NCBI GenBank assembly: GCA_004535785.1
Contig: SPIB01000001.1
Location: forward strand, 1,435,448-1,499,447
Reading direction: 5' to 3'
Source of the DNA: Gammaproteobacteria bacterium LSUCC0112
Lineage (GTDB): Bacteria; Pseudomonadota; Gammaproteobacteria; Pseudomonadales; Pseudohongiellaceae
DNA length: 64,000 nucleotides
In this document: one piece after another, positions 7,082 to 17,449 of the stretch
How the letters are laid out: the number at the start of each line of letters is the position of its first letter
Numbering within the stretch: position 1 is the stretch's first letter
Notes under the pieces: generated by a model
Told to the model about the DNA's origin: nothing
The model's database searches: none
What the model saw: the letters and a program-made list of their open reading frames with translations, nothing else
Made by a program: the position numbers and the translations under genes

Positions 7082-7705
7082 ATGACCGCACATCGTCCAG
7101 TGTATGAAAAAAGTGATGTTGAGGTGCTGGAACGGCATCGGGTTTTTCAGGGGTTTTTTGCGGTTGATAAACTGATCTTGCGTCATCGGCTATACGCGGG
7201 GGGCTGGAGTCCGGCGTTTACCCGTGAGCTGTTCTTGCGTGGCCGGGCAGCGGGCGTGTTGCTGTATGATCCGGCACGCGATCATGTTGTGCTGGTGGAG
7301 CAATTCCGCGTTGGCATGCTCAATGCCGAGCAGCAGAGCCCCTGGGCGCTGGAGTTGGTCGCGGGTATGGTGGATGCGGGTGAATCACCGCAGGCAATGG
7401 CCGGGCGCGAAGTGTTGGAAGAAACCGGGCTGACAATCGGTCAGTCAGAGTTCATTTGTGAATACTATAATAGTCCGGGAGGGTGCGATGAGCGCATCAG
7501 CCTGTTTTATGCCGAGGTCGACTCCACAAACGCCGCTGGTGTGCATGGTTTACCCGAGGAAAACGAAGATATTCGTGTGGTCGTGATACCCAGAAAACTG
7601 GCCATCTCAGCCATGCAGCAAGGTTTGATCAATAATGCCATGGCGATTATCGCGCTGCAGTGGCTACAGATCAGAAAGATGGCGTCCGGAGCGGAGTCTG
7701 CTTGA
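7082..7705 (+). CDS. nudF: ADP-ribose pyrophosphatase (Nudix hydrolase)
   Basis: Hydrolyses ADP-ribose to AMP and ribose-5-phosphate. The complete Nudix box is visible (GMVDAGESPQAMAGREVLEE followed by TGL), preceded by FRVGMLNAEQQSPWALELV, typical of NudF. The ATG at 7082 is preferred to an upstream in-frame codon at 7034 because AGGA lies five bases before it and the protein then starts MTAHRPVYEKSDVEVLERHR, as in the family. It is first of a compact nudF-yqiB-cpdA-parE cluster found also in Pseudomonas; its stop shares a base with the yqiB start. Confidence 0.93.
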   Translation: MTAHRPVYEKSDVEVLERHRVFQGFFAVDKLILRHRLYAGGWSPAFTRELFLRGRAAGVLLYDPARDHVVLVEQFRVGMLNAEQQSPWALELVAGMVDAGESPQAMAGREVLEETGLTIGQSEFICEYYNSPGGCDERISLFYAEVDSTNAAGVHGLPEENEDIRVVVIPRKLAISAMQQGLINNAMAIIALQWLQIRKMASGAESA

Positions 7706-8256
7706 TGTACGAGTTCGAGTATTACGAGTTGGCAGTTCCGCCGCGATATCGCGTTGATCTTGCCGCGTACATGCAGACATGTGACGCCAATTATTGTCGT
7801 TTACTAAAGCTGGTACCTGCTCTAGAATCGGGTAAACCTTCTTTTTCGGGTAATCTCCCGGTATCAGGCAGTTGCTGGGAGTTTGAGGCCAATGCCATCA
7901 AAGGCAGGGCTGGCAACAGAGCGATCAAAAAATCAAACAATAAAATGATCATTCGGGTTCGGCTGCTGGAGACGTTCCGATATACCAGCACACTTGAAAT
8001 CAGCATCACTTACGGCTTTCCACGCTGGGCGCCGGCACCGGTGATGCTGGTGCGTATGTACCATGACGCGGCCACGGCTGAACCGCTGAGTTATCAGGGA
8101 CATCGGCAGATACCGGCAAAAAGCCATTTGCCCAATGCTGATATGTATCATCAGGACGAAAAGAGGCAGATCAACGAATTTCTAGCAGAGTGGTTGGGCT
8201 GGTGTTTACAGCCGGGTGTGGTCGCCAGGACGTCAGATTTTCTGTGTGTCGATTAA
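7705..8256 (+). CDS. yqiB: DUF1249 family protein (YqiB)
   Basis: A 183-residue protein of the DUF1249/YqiB family, recognised by CDANYCRLLKLVP near residue 30 and a C-terminal KRQINEFLAEWLGWCL. It is always found between nudF and cpdA in gammaproteobacteria, as here. The start ATG overlaps the nudF stop (TGATG), and cpdA follows three bases after its stop, so all three are co-translated. The molecular function is not established. The start upstream at 7660 is rejected because it lies inside nudF and lacks family similarity. Confidence 0.9.
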   Translation: MYEFEYYELAVPPRYRVDLAAYMQTCDANYCRLLKLVPALESGKPSFSGNLPVSGSCWEFEANAIKGRAGNRAIKKSNNKMIIRVRLLETFRYTSTLEISITYGFPRWAPAPVMLVRMYHDAATAEPLSYQGHRQIPAKSHLPNADMYHQDEKRQINEFLAEWLGWCLQPGVVARTSDFLCVD

Positions 8257-8259
8257 ATT

Positions 8260-9084
8260 ATGCAGAAAGCTTCAAGGGAATTCAGAGAGAAACCGCTGCG
8301 CCTGATTCAGATCACCGATACACATCTGTACCGTGATCCGCGCGCTGTTCTGCTTGGGTTAAACACCCATGAAAGCTTTGAAAAAATCGTGGATCTGATA
8401 GCCCGCACCCGTGGCACACCGGATGTCATTGTAGGCACTGGTGATATCGCCCAGGATGCCTCTCGGGAATCCTATCAGCGATTCGCAGAAATCGTGTCCA
8501 GATTGAATGCCCCGTTTTACTGGATTCCGGGCAATCACGATAACCGCAAGGTGATGTTAGCTCTGACCGATTATCCCAATGCATTTGATACACAACTGAT
8601 TTTTGGCAACTGGCAAATCCTGATGCTGGATACCAGTTCGCCCGGGAATGTACACGGTGTGCTGTCAGACGCGGAACTGGCTCGCCTGCAGCAACAATTG
8701 TCTCAATTGCCGGCCGGTGTTCAACACAGCATGATCTGCCTGCACCACAATCCTGTGCCGGGTACCGCCAGCTGGATGAGCGATATTGGTTTAAAAAATG
8801 CCGATGCCATGTTGGCAATTTTGAAGCAATATCCCGCGACAGTGCGTGCAGTGGTTTATGGACATATCCATCAAACACTCGACTTTGAGCACGAAGGATT
8901 CAGATTTTTTTGTACGCCGTCCACCTGCATTCAATTCAAGCCTTACGTCGAAGAATTTGCGCTGGACATGCTGGCGCCTGCTTACCGTTGGTTTGACCTG
9001 TATGCTGACGGCAGACTTGAGACAGCCGTTGAGCGTTTGCAGGATTATGTTATCAAGGTAGATATGAATGCCGGTGGCTATTAA
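8260..9084 (+). CDS. cpdA: 3',5'-cyclic-AMP phosphodiesterase
   Basis: A metallophosphoesterase of 274 residues that degrades cAMP and so tunes CRP/Vfr signalling. All metal-binding blocks are present in order: QITDTHL, GTGDIAQD, PGNHDNR, LHHNP and GHIH. Length and position next to yqiB and parE fit CpdA. Given that cAMP/Vfr controls type IV pilus functions in Pseudomonas, its presence in the same window as pilT, a FimX-like gene and a pilG-like gene is consistent, although the link is by analogy. Confidence 0.92.
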   Translation: MQKASREFREKPLRLIQITDTHLYRDPRAVLLGLNTHESFEKIVDLIARTRGTPDVIVGTGDIAQDASRESYQRFAEIVSRLNAPFYWIPGNHDNRKVMLALTDYPNAFDTQLIFGNWQILMLDTSSPGNVHGVLSDAELARLQQQLSQLPAGVQHSMICLHHNPVPGTASWMSDIGLKNADAMLAILKQYPATVRAVVYGHIHQTLDFEHEGFRFFCTPSTCIQFKPYVEEFALDMLAPAYRWFDLYADGRLETAVERLQDYVIKVDMNAGGY

Positions 9085-11040
<1,956 letters not shown>

Positions 11041-11186
11041 GTATTTGACGATCGCACCACGATTGCCTGCGGCAGTCCACAATCCCGACCAGACAAACTG
11101 AAATGCCGCCAGGTCGACATTATTTATTCGTCCTGATAGCTTACCGTGCGGAAGTTCACTACGATTCTTGGAAAGGAGATCCTGCT

Positions 11187-11954
11187 ATGCGCATCAGCGC
11201 TTCTTTATTTTTAAGCCTTGTTTTTCTTGCTGCACTGCCCGCCGGGTCAGTGAGTGCGGCCTCTGGAGACCGCGTTGCCACGCCGCTGCCCCCCATCACC
11301 ATTTATCACCTTGAAGCCCGTCGCTCAGAGCGTATTGTCTGGTTGATGGAAGAGCTGGGATTTCCTTACGAGCTGAAGTTTGTGCGCGGCAACCTCGGTG
11401 CCTCGCTGATGCAGATACGACAGGTCAACCCGGGAAATCCGGTGGCTCCCACGGTGTTGTATGGTGACGATATATTGGTGGAGTCCGGTGCAATCATCGA
11501 TGTGATCCTTAACCGCCATGCGCCGGACCGTTTGCAGCCGGATATCAACAGCCCGGACTACCCGTGGCACCAGATCTGGATGCACTATGCTGAAGGTTCA
11601 CTGGCATCACGCATGGGCATCGACTATCGCGTTTGGCAGTTGCAGCCACCGGAACAACGCTCGCCGCTTCGTGACATTCAGGGCACGGTGCAGTACGCCG
11701 AAGACTTCCTTGCGGAACATCCGTATTTTGGCGGTTCCGAGTTCAGCGCAGCCGATATCATGATGCATTTTCCGATGAACTATACCTTCCTGATCAATGT
11801 AGTGGATCGTACTCAGTTTCCGAATATCAATGAATGGATGGCGCGTGTCGAAGCGCGGCCGGCATACAAACGGATGGCGGAAGTCTCCAAGCCCGACGGT
11901 ATGCCAAGCCCGCCCGAGCCGCTGCCGGACAGCGCAAGACCGCCAGCGCGCTAA
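11187..11954 (+). CDS. Glutathione S-transferase-like protein with a signal peptide
   Basis: A 255-residue protein with an N-terminal thioredoxin-like GST domain (ITIYHLEARRSERIVWLMEE, then NPVAPTVL and the SGAI glutathione-contact region) and an all-helical C-terminal domain (FSAADIMMHFPM). Unusually it begins with a Sec-type signal peptide (MRISASLFLSLVFLAALPAG, cut near SVSAAS), although GSTs are normally cytosolic. The start at 11187 has AAGGAGAT at the ideal distance, so the signal peptide is real; the upstream in-frame codon at 11103 has none. The tail is proline-rich. Catalytic activity in the periplasm is uncertain because glutathione supply there is limited. Confidence 0.87.
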   Translation: MRISASLFLSLVFLAALPAGSVSAASGDRVATPLPPITIYHLEARRSERIVWLMEELGFPYELKFVRGNLGASLMQIRQVNPGNPVAPTVLYGDDILVESGAIIDVILNRHAPDRLQPDINSPDYPWHQIWMHYAEGSLASRMGIDYRVWQLQPPEQRSPLRDIQGTVQYAEDFLAEHPYFGGSEFSAADIMMHFPMNYTFLINVVDRTQFPNINEWMARVEARPAYKRMAEVSKPDGMPSPPEPLPDSARPPAR

Positions 11955-11985
11955 GCGCTGGTGGTGTTAAGGCCTCAAAAAAACG

Positions 11986-12915
11986 TCAGTAGATCATCAC
12001 CCATAACGCCAATACGCTCACCACCACTACCAGCAGGACAGCGTATAAAACAAGCATGCCGGCGAGTCTCAGCGCCATAGACCACCATCGGCATGAGTAG
12101 ACGCGCCGGACTGCCATCCAGGTGTACGCAGCCACTGCCAGCCATATGAACTGACCGATAACAGGAATTGCCAGCACCGATAGGCACATAGCAAGAAAGA
12201 AAACACAATGCAGATGCAGGGCAAATACCAGATGCTCTGCATAACGCAGGCGCTGATCGCCATAAAAAAGCTGCAGCAACAAGGTAAACACTGGGACAAG
12301 GATAAACATCACGGAACCCAGATTGCTGATAAGACGTTGGCCACTACTCGTTGCTTGTTGCCACAAACCTGCGGCATCAGTATTCAGACGTTGTTGTAAT
12401 CTATTGCACAGACCTGTTGGCAAACCTTCACAAAAAAACGCACCACGGTTGAGCCCTGCGCGAATTAAACCAAAATCAATTACTGTCAGACTCGATTCTG
12501 AGACATTCAGTAGTACAGGCGGAGCGTTGACGACTCTGGCATTAAAAATCGCATTGATAGTCAGCAACGCGAGCAAACTGATGCTCAAATACAGGCGCAG
12601 GGGCCTGACAAAATGCGAGCGTTGGCCATCAAGGTATTTTCGGGTCAACATGCCCGGAAAAAACAACAGCAGCTTGAGTGTGCGCCACAGAGAACCTTCA
12701 ACCGCAAAATAGTTGCCTGCAAATTCCTTTGTGAAATCGACGACGGTGGGTGGTCGGAGGCGGGTTTCCTGTCCACAGTCAGGGCAGTAACGAGCCGCCG
12801 ACGGCAGTAAATGACTGCAATTCAGGCAACGCTCTGACTTAGTGGCGTCGCCGGCAATGTCAGTGCGCCCACTACTCCTGAACGCAGGGTTGTTTGACGT
12901 TGGCAGTGTCATCAT
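11986..12915 (-). CDS. DUF3667 membrane protein with N-terminal zinc ribbon
   Basis: An integral membrane protein of the DUF3667 family. Near the N-terminus is a zinc-ribbon (CLNCSHLL...YCPDCGQ), then the family motif LLFFPGMLTRKYLDGQRSHF near residues 93-112, then about five hydrophobic segments. The ATG at 12915 is chosen because AAGG lies five bases before it; the next codon is also ATG. Function is unknown. The gene is convergent with the GST-like gene and divergent from the YHS gene. Confidence 0.85.
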   Translation of the reverse strand: MMTLPTSNNPAFRSSGRTDIAGDATKSERCLNCSHLLPSAARYCPDCGQETRLRPPTVVDFTKEFAGNYFAVEGSLWRTLKLLLFFPGMLTRKYLDGQRSHFVRPLRLYLSISLLALLTINAIFNARVVNAPPVLLNVSESSLTVIDFGLIRAGLNRGAFFCEGLPTGLCNRLQQRLNTDAAGLWQQATSSGQRLISNLGSVMFILVPVFTLLLQLFYGDQRLRYAEHLVFALHLHCVFFLAMCLSVLAIPVIGQFIWLAVAAYTWMAVRRVYSCRWWSMALRLAGMLVLYAVLLVVVVSVLALWVMIY

Positions 12916-13041
12916 TCGTACCTTGCAACACAAAAACACAGTTGAAGTCTGGCAGTTTTTGACTTGTTTGAATACGCTTGCTACAACAGTGCCTTACTGT
13001 TGTTCGCTCGTATCTTTCACATCAAAACAAGGAAAAAAACC

Positions 13042-13569
13042 ATGAAGATCCGTGTCACATCGCTCGCCATGCTCGTTCTGTTAAGTTCTGCGGCACATGT
13101 TGCTCTTGCGGCTGAAGCCGAGGTACAGCCTCAGCCGATTATCATCAACAACAATGGCGTTGCATTTTCCAGAATGGAGGAAGGTCAGGTAATTGCCTAT
13201 GATCCCGTGGCTGCGTATGACACGCACATGGTGGTGCTGGCAGATTGCAGCGCTCACAAAGTCGAGTTGCAGGGCGTCAGCTGGTGTTTCGCAAGCGCTG
13301 AAAATGCCCAGAGTTTTACCGCGGCAACCAAGGAGTCTGGCCAGAACAAGTATATTCCCTTTGGTGGTGGCCATTGTTCACTTGGGTTGGCATTCAATAA
13401 CCTTGCCGCGCGTGGAGATCCCCGTACCGCAGTCCGTGTGGGTGAAAGCCTGGTGTTAAATGGAAACTTTGATGTGCGCGCCCGGTTCCTGTCTGCTACC
13501 GAGACCAATATGAGCAATGCGCTGAAGAATTTTGAAAGCGGTATTGCAGAAGGAAAGTTGATCGACTGA
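13042..13569 (+). CDS. Exported YHS-domain protein
   Basis: A 175-residue protein with a signal peptide (MKIRVTSLAMLVLLSSAAHV, cut after ALAA) and a YHS-like domain, seen in YDPVAAYDTHMV, GVSWCFASAENAQSF and a FGGGHCSLGLAF segment. YHS domains are found in metal-related proteins and are thought to bind metal through such cysteine and histidine residues. AAGGAAAAAAACC precedes the ATG at 13042, which is why the longer frame from 12964 is not used. Its neighbour on the other side of a hairpin is another small exported protein. The function is unknown. Confidence 0.8.
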   Translation: MKIRVTSLAMLVLLSSAAHVALAAEAEVQPQPIIINNNGVAFSRMEEGQVIAYDPVAAYDTHMVVLADCSAHKVELQGVSWCFASAENAQSFTAATKESGQNKYIPFGGGHCSLGLAFNNLAARGDPRTAVRVGESLVLNGNFDVRARFLSATETNMSNALKNFESGIAEGKLID

Positions 13570-13579
13570 GTGTCAGTGA

Positions 13580-13615
13580 ATGCCTGTGGCCACGAGGTCT
13601 GTAGGCCACAGGCAT
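13580..13615. terminator. Inverted repeat between convergent genes
   Basis: ATGCCTGTGGCC (13580-13591) and GGCCACAGGCAT (13604-13615) form a perfect 12-pair stem with a 12-base loop. It lies between the stops of the YHS gene and the convergent SRPBCC gene, so it probably serves both strands. No T-run follows, hence the moderate confidence. Confidence 0.55.
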
Positions 13616-13635
13616 AACGACTGGCTTGCCGCAGA

Positions 13636-14127
13636 TTACTGCTCAGCCATCGCTTTCATATTGCCCAGTGCACGCTCAAAGGTGGCACGACGACGTGTGA
13701 CGTCCGCGTCTTTGGCAGCCTGATCAGCCAGATTGGAGACATCCAACATCAGCGTGTAAATCAGTTTTGAACTGTTTGCATCCACGGGTCTGGCTTCCAT
13801 AAACCCGTGATAAAGATTATAGAACTGTCCTTCCACCGCCGGCTGTGTATAGCCGTAAGATAACGGCGTCTGTGCCACCATCACTTCGGTGATGCGACCA
13901 CTTGCCAGTACACGAACGGTGCCGATGCCGCCATCGCCAGAGGTAATGGCACAATCAATGCCCAGCCATTCGCTGATTTCACAATAGTCGCCAACGGCGG
14001 CCCAGGTCTGTTCGGCAGAGCGGGCAACGTCAACTTCCATTTTGATGGTGACATATTCCTGAGCCAGTGCGGTGGAGGAGAGCAAAATGGCGGGGACAGC
14101 AAGCAGTGAGAGCAGTGTTTTTTTCAT
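13636..14127 (-). CDS. Exported SRPBCC (START-like) family protein
   Basis: A 163-residue protein with a signal peptide (MKKTLLSLLAVPAILLSSTA, cut after ALAQ) and a polyketide-cyclase/START-like fold recognised from the opening beta strand plus ARSAEQTWAAVGDYCEISEW and the later IGTVRVLASGRITEV strands. Such domains bind hydrophobic ligands. Two cysteines in the mature part (DYCEISEWLGIDC) could form a disulphide in the periplasm. The ATG at 14127 is used since it starts the signal peptide. Ligand unknown. Confidence 0.82.
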   Translation of the reverse strand: MKKTLLSLLAVPAILLSSTALAQEYVTIKMEVDVARSAEQTWAAVGDYCEISEWLGIDCAITSGDGGIGTVRVLASGRITEVMVAQTPLSYGYTQPAVEGQFYNLYHGFMEARPVDANSSKLIYTLMLDVSNLADQAAKDADVTRRRATFERALGNMKAMAEQ

Positions 14128-14247
14128 GTTAAGTATCCTTGTTATTGGTCTGGGAGTGCCGGCGTGACGGCACAAAGACTATCCGAGCTGGCGTGAGACA
14201 GCAATAACCATACGGCAGATAGAGTCATCTGGTGGTTTTAACGGCGT

Positions 14248-15009
14248 TTACGCCAGTTCCAGCACCACCGGGCAATGGTCTGAACCGAGGTACTCGTTCA
14301 GAATTTCTGCAGATTTGATGCGCTGTTCAAGGGCAGTGGAGGCCAGAAAATAATCCAGACGCCACCCAATGTTTTTTTCGCGCGCACCGCCTCGCATGCT
14401 CCACCAGCTGTACTTCACCGTATCCGGATACATGTGCCTGAATGTATCGATGTACCCGGCATTGATCAGTCTGTCGAGGCCATCAATTTCGATTTGGGTA
14501 TAACCTGCGCTTTTGTTGTAATTGGCCTGAGGTCGCGCAAGGTCAATCGGGCGATGGCACACGTTCAGATCCCCACAAATCACCACCGGTTTTTTCTGCT
14601 CCATCTGCAGAATGTGTGTTTGAAAGGCATGATCCCAGCGCTCGCGATAATCAAGGCGTTTCAGTCCTTCACCAGAATTGGGTGTGTAGACCGTCACCAA
14701 AAAGTAATCGGGGAATTCTGCTGCAATCACACGCCCCTCCTGATCATGCTCTTCAATATCCATGCCGTACTGGATGGCAAGAGGTTGCGTGCGGCAGAAC
14801 ATGGCGGTGCCGGAATAACCCGGGCGCACTGCTGAATGGGTGTACAAATGAAATCCTTCCAGTGCGCCGACGGCTTCAACCACCTGATGGTCCTGGGCCT
14901 TGGTCTCCTGCACACAGAGCACGTCTGGCTGCAGTTGCTGCAGCGCAGTCAGAAAGTCTTTTTTGACGGCGGCACGAATGCCGTTGAGGTTCCAGGAAAT
15001 CAAACGCAT
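14248..15009 (-). CDS. xthA: Exodeoxyribonuclease III / AP endonuclease
   Basis: A 253-residue enzyme of the endonuclease/exonuclease/phosphatase family that cuts DNA 5' to abasic sites. Conserved catalytic blocks are visible: MRLISWNLNGIRAA with the metal-binding Asn, CVQETKA with the catalytic Glu, GDLNVCH, and SDHCPVVLEL at the C-terminus with the Asp-His pair. The residue set is complete. It is divergent from parC. The length is slightly below E. coli XthA but normal for this branch. Confidence 0.93.
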   Translation of the reverse strand: MRLISWNLNGIRAAVKKDFLTALQQLQPDVLCVQETKAQDHQVVEAVGALEGFHLYTHSAVRPGYSGTAMFCRTQPLAIQYGMDIEEHDQEGRVIAAEFPDYFLVTVYTPNSGEGLKRLDYRERWDHAFQTHILQMEQKKPVVICGDLNVCHRPIDLARPQANYNKSAGYTQIEIDGLDRLINAGYIDTFRHMYPDTVKYSWWSMRGGAREKNIGWRLDYFLASTALEQRIKSAEILNEYLGSDHCPVVLELA

Positions 15010-15173
15010 GTTGGGGGCCCGTACATTTCATCTAAAGAGCGGATTGCTGATACAAGAATACCTGCACTGAGACGTCCAGACCACCTGTCTATGGGGTATA
15101 ACCAACGCACTACAGCTGCACAAGCACAATGTGCTATAAAGCACATCATCACGAACGGACACGTACCCGCACT

Positions 15174-17426
15174 ATGACCATGAATATCACCATCAATGAG
15201 GATGGCGTCGAACAGATTGCCCTGAGCAGTTATACGCGCCAGGCCTACCTGAATTACTCCATGTACGTCATTAATGACCGCGCGCTGCCGCATATCGGCG
15301 ATGGCCTGAAGCCGGTGCAGCGCCGCATTGTGTACGCCATGTCTGAGTTGGGCTTAAAAGCCTCGGCCAAATTTAAAAAATCAGCCCGTACCATCGGTGA
15401 CGTGATTGGTAAGTTCCACCCGCATGGGGATTCAGCCTGTTACGAAGCCATGGTGTTGATGGCGCAACCCTTCAGTTACCGATATCCGCTGGTGGATGGG
15501 CAGGGCAACTGGGGGTCGCCGGATGATCCCAAATCCTTTGCAGCCATGCGTTATACCGAGTCGCGGCTGCAGAAATATGCAGACCTGCTGCTGTCCGAGC
15601 TCGGGCAGGGCACGGTGGACTGGAAACCCAATTTTGACGGCACCCTGGATGAGCCGGTCCTGCTCCCCGCGCGGGTGCCCAATGTGTTACTTAACGGTGG
15701 CAGTGGTATTGCAGTGGGCATGGCCACCGACATTCCGCCACACAATATGCGTGAAGTGGTCAGCGCCTGTATCCATTTGCTGGACAGCCCCAAGGCAACA
15801 CTGGCTGATCTGATGCTGCATGTTAAAGGCCCGGATTTTCCAACCGACGCTGAAATCATTACGCCGGCAGCAGAGCTGCGTACGCTGTACGAAACCGGTC
15901 GTGGTTCCGTGCGTGCGCGCGCCGTGTACAAAGTTGAAGACGGCGATGTGGTGATTACCGGGTTGCCATATCAGGTGTCCGGCGCCAAAGTGCTGGAACA
16001 GATCGCCGCGCAGATGCAGAAGAAAAAACTGCCGATGGTGGTGGATCTGCGCGATGAGTCCGACCACGAAAATCCCACACGCATCGTGATTGTGCCGCGT
16101 TCCAACCGTATTGATGCCGATGAGTTGATGCTGCATTTGTTTGCCACCACCGATCTGGAAAAAACCTATCGGGTGAACTTCAACATGATTGGCACCAATG
16201 GTCGGCCACAGGTCAAGGATCTGCGCAGCCTGCTGGTAGAGTGGCTGGCGTTCCGTACCGAAACTGTGCGTAAACGTTTGCAGTACCGATTACAGAAAGT
16301 GTTGGATAGACTGCACATCCTTGAAGGTTTGTTGATTGCATTTTTAAATATTGACGAAGTGATCCACATCATCCGCACGGAAGACAAACCCAAGCCGGTG
16401 TTGATGGCGCGTTTTGCGCTCAGTGATATTCAGGCGGAAGCCATTCTGGAATTGAAGTTGCGCCACTTGGCAAAACTGGAAGAAATGAATATCCGCGCTG
16501 AACAGGATGAGCTGGCCAAAGAGCGTGACGTGCTGGAAGGTCTGCTGGGCTCGGAGAAAAAACTGCAAAATCTGATCAAAAAGGAATTGAATGACGATGC
16601 TGAAAAGTACGGTGACGACCGGCGATCACCGCTGATACAGCGCAACGAAGCCAGTGCGTTCAGTGAGGTCGAACTGATGTCGACCGAGCCCGTAACGGTT
16701 GTGTTGTCCAAAGCCGGTTGGGTCAGATCCGCTAAAGGACATGATGTGGATCCGACGGCGTTGCAATACAAGTCTGGCGATGAATTCAAACTGGCAGTCA
16801 AAGGCAGAAGCAATCAGAACGCGGTATTCCTCGATTCCACCGGGCGGACGTACAGTCTCGCCGCGCATACCTTGCCATCGGCGCGTGGCCAGGGTGAGCC
16901 ATTGACCGGCCGTTTGACGCCGCCGTCAGGCGCGACATTTGAAGCAGTGTTGATGGCCGATGACAAACAGCAATTGCTGATGGCCAGTGATGCCGGGTAC
17001 GGATTTATCACCAGTGTTGCGGATCTGCAGGCCAAAAACAAAGCCGGCAAAGCCGTGCTGAGTTTGCCAAAGGGCGCAAAAGTGATGCAGCCAATTTTGG
17101 TGCAGTCACCCGAGACGGATGTGCTGATTGCGGTGACCAATGAGGGACGCATGTTATGCTTCCCGGTTGCCGAGCTGCCGGTCTTGCCGCGCGGCAAAGG
17201 TAATAAAATAGTGGGTATACCGTCGGGTAGGGTCATGGACAGATTGGAGTTTGTGGTGTCGATGGCGGTGATTCCCGCCGGCGCCTCACTGACAGTGTAT
17301 GCAGGCAAGCGCCATGTCACACTAAAATCATCCGATTTAGCGCACTACACGGGGGAGCGTGGCCGTCGTGGCAACAAACTTCCGCGCGGTTTCCAGAATG
17401 TCGACAAAATTGAGTTGGCTGAATAA
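15174..17426 (+). CDS. parC: DNA topoisomerase IV subunit A
   Basis: The DNA-cutting subunit of topoisomerase IV. The active-site tyrosine is Tyr127 in [10 protein letters not shown]; nearby are [17 protein letters not shown] (the quinolone-resistance region, with Ser and Glu-equivalent positions readable) and the [16 protein letters not shown] motif. A C-terminal pinwheel-like region carries degenerate repeats as expected of ParC rather than GyrA, and the total is 750 residues. The start at 15174 (or the ATG two codons later) is preferred to 15129 because homology begins at [16 protein letters not shown]. Convergent with the following gene. Confidence 0.96.
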   Translation: MTMNITINEDGVEQIALSSYTRQAYLNYSMYVINDRALPHIGDGLKPVQRRIVYAMSELGLKASAKFKKSARTIGDVIGKFHPHGDSACYEAMVLMAQPFSYRYPLVDGQGNWGSPDDPKSFAAMRYTESRLQKYADLLLSELGQGTVDWKPNFDGTLDEPVLLPARVPNVLLNGGSGIAVGMATDIPPHNMREVVSACIHLLDSPKATLADLMLHVKGPDFPTDAEIITPAAELRTLYETGRGSVRARAVYKVEDGDVVITGLPYQVSGAKVLEQIAAQMQKKKLPMVVDLRDESDHENPTRIVIVPRSNRIDADELMLHLFATTDLEKTYRVNFNMIGTNGRPQVKDLRSLLVEWLAFRTETVRKRLQYRLQKVLDRLHILEGLLIAFLNIDEVIHIIRTEDKPKPVLMARFALSDIQAEAILELKLRHLAKLEEMNIRAEQDELAKERDVLEGLLGSEKKLQNLIKKELNDDAEKYGDDRRSPLIQRNEASAFSEVELMSTEPVTVVLSKAGWVRSAKGHDVDPTALQYKSGDEFKLAVKGRSNQNAVFLDSTGRTYSLAAHTLPSARGQGEPLTGRLTPPSGATFEAVLMADDKQQLLMASDAGYGFITSVADLQAKNKAGKAVLSLPKGAKVMQPILVQSPETDVLIAVTNEGRMLCFPVAELPVLPRGKGNKIVGIPSGRVMDRLEFVVSMAVIPAGASLTVYAGKRHVTLKSSDLAHYTGERGRRGNKLPRGFQNVDKIELAE

Positions 17427-17449
17427 GCTGGCCAGCGAACGAATGGGAC

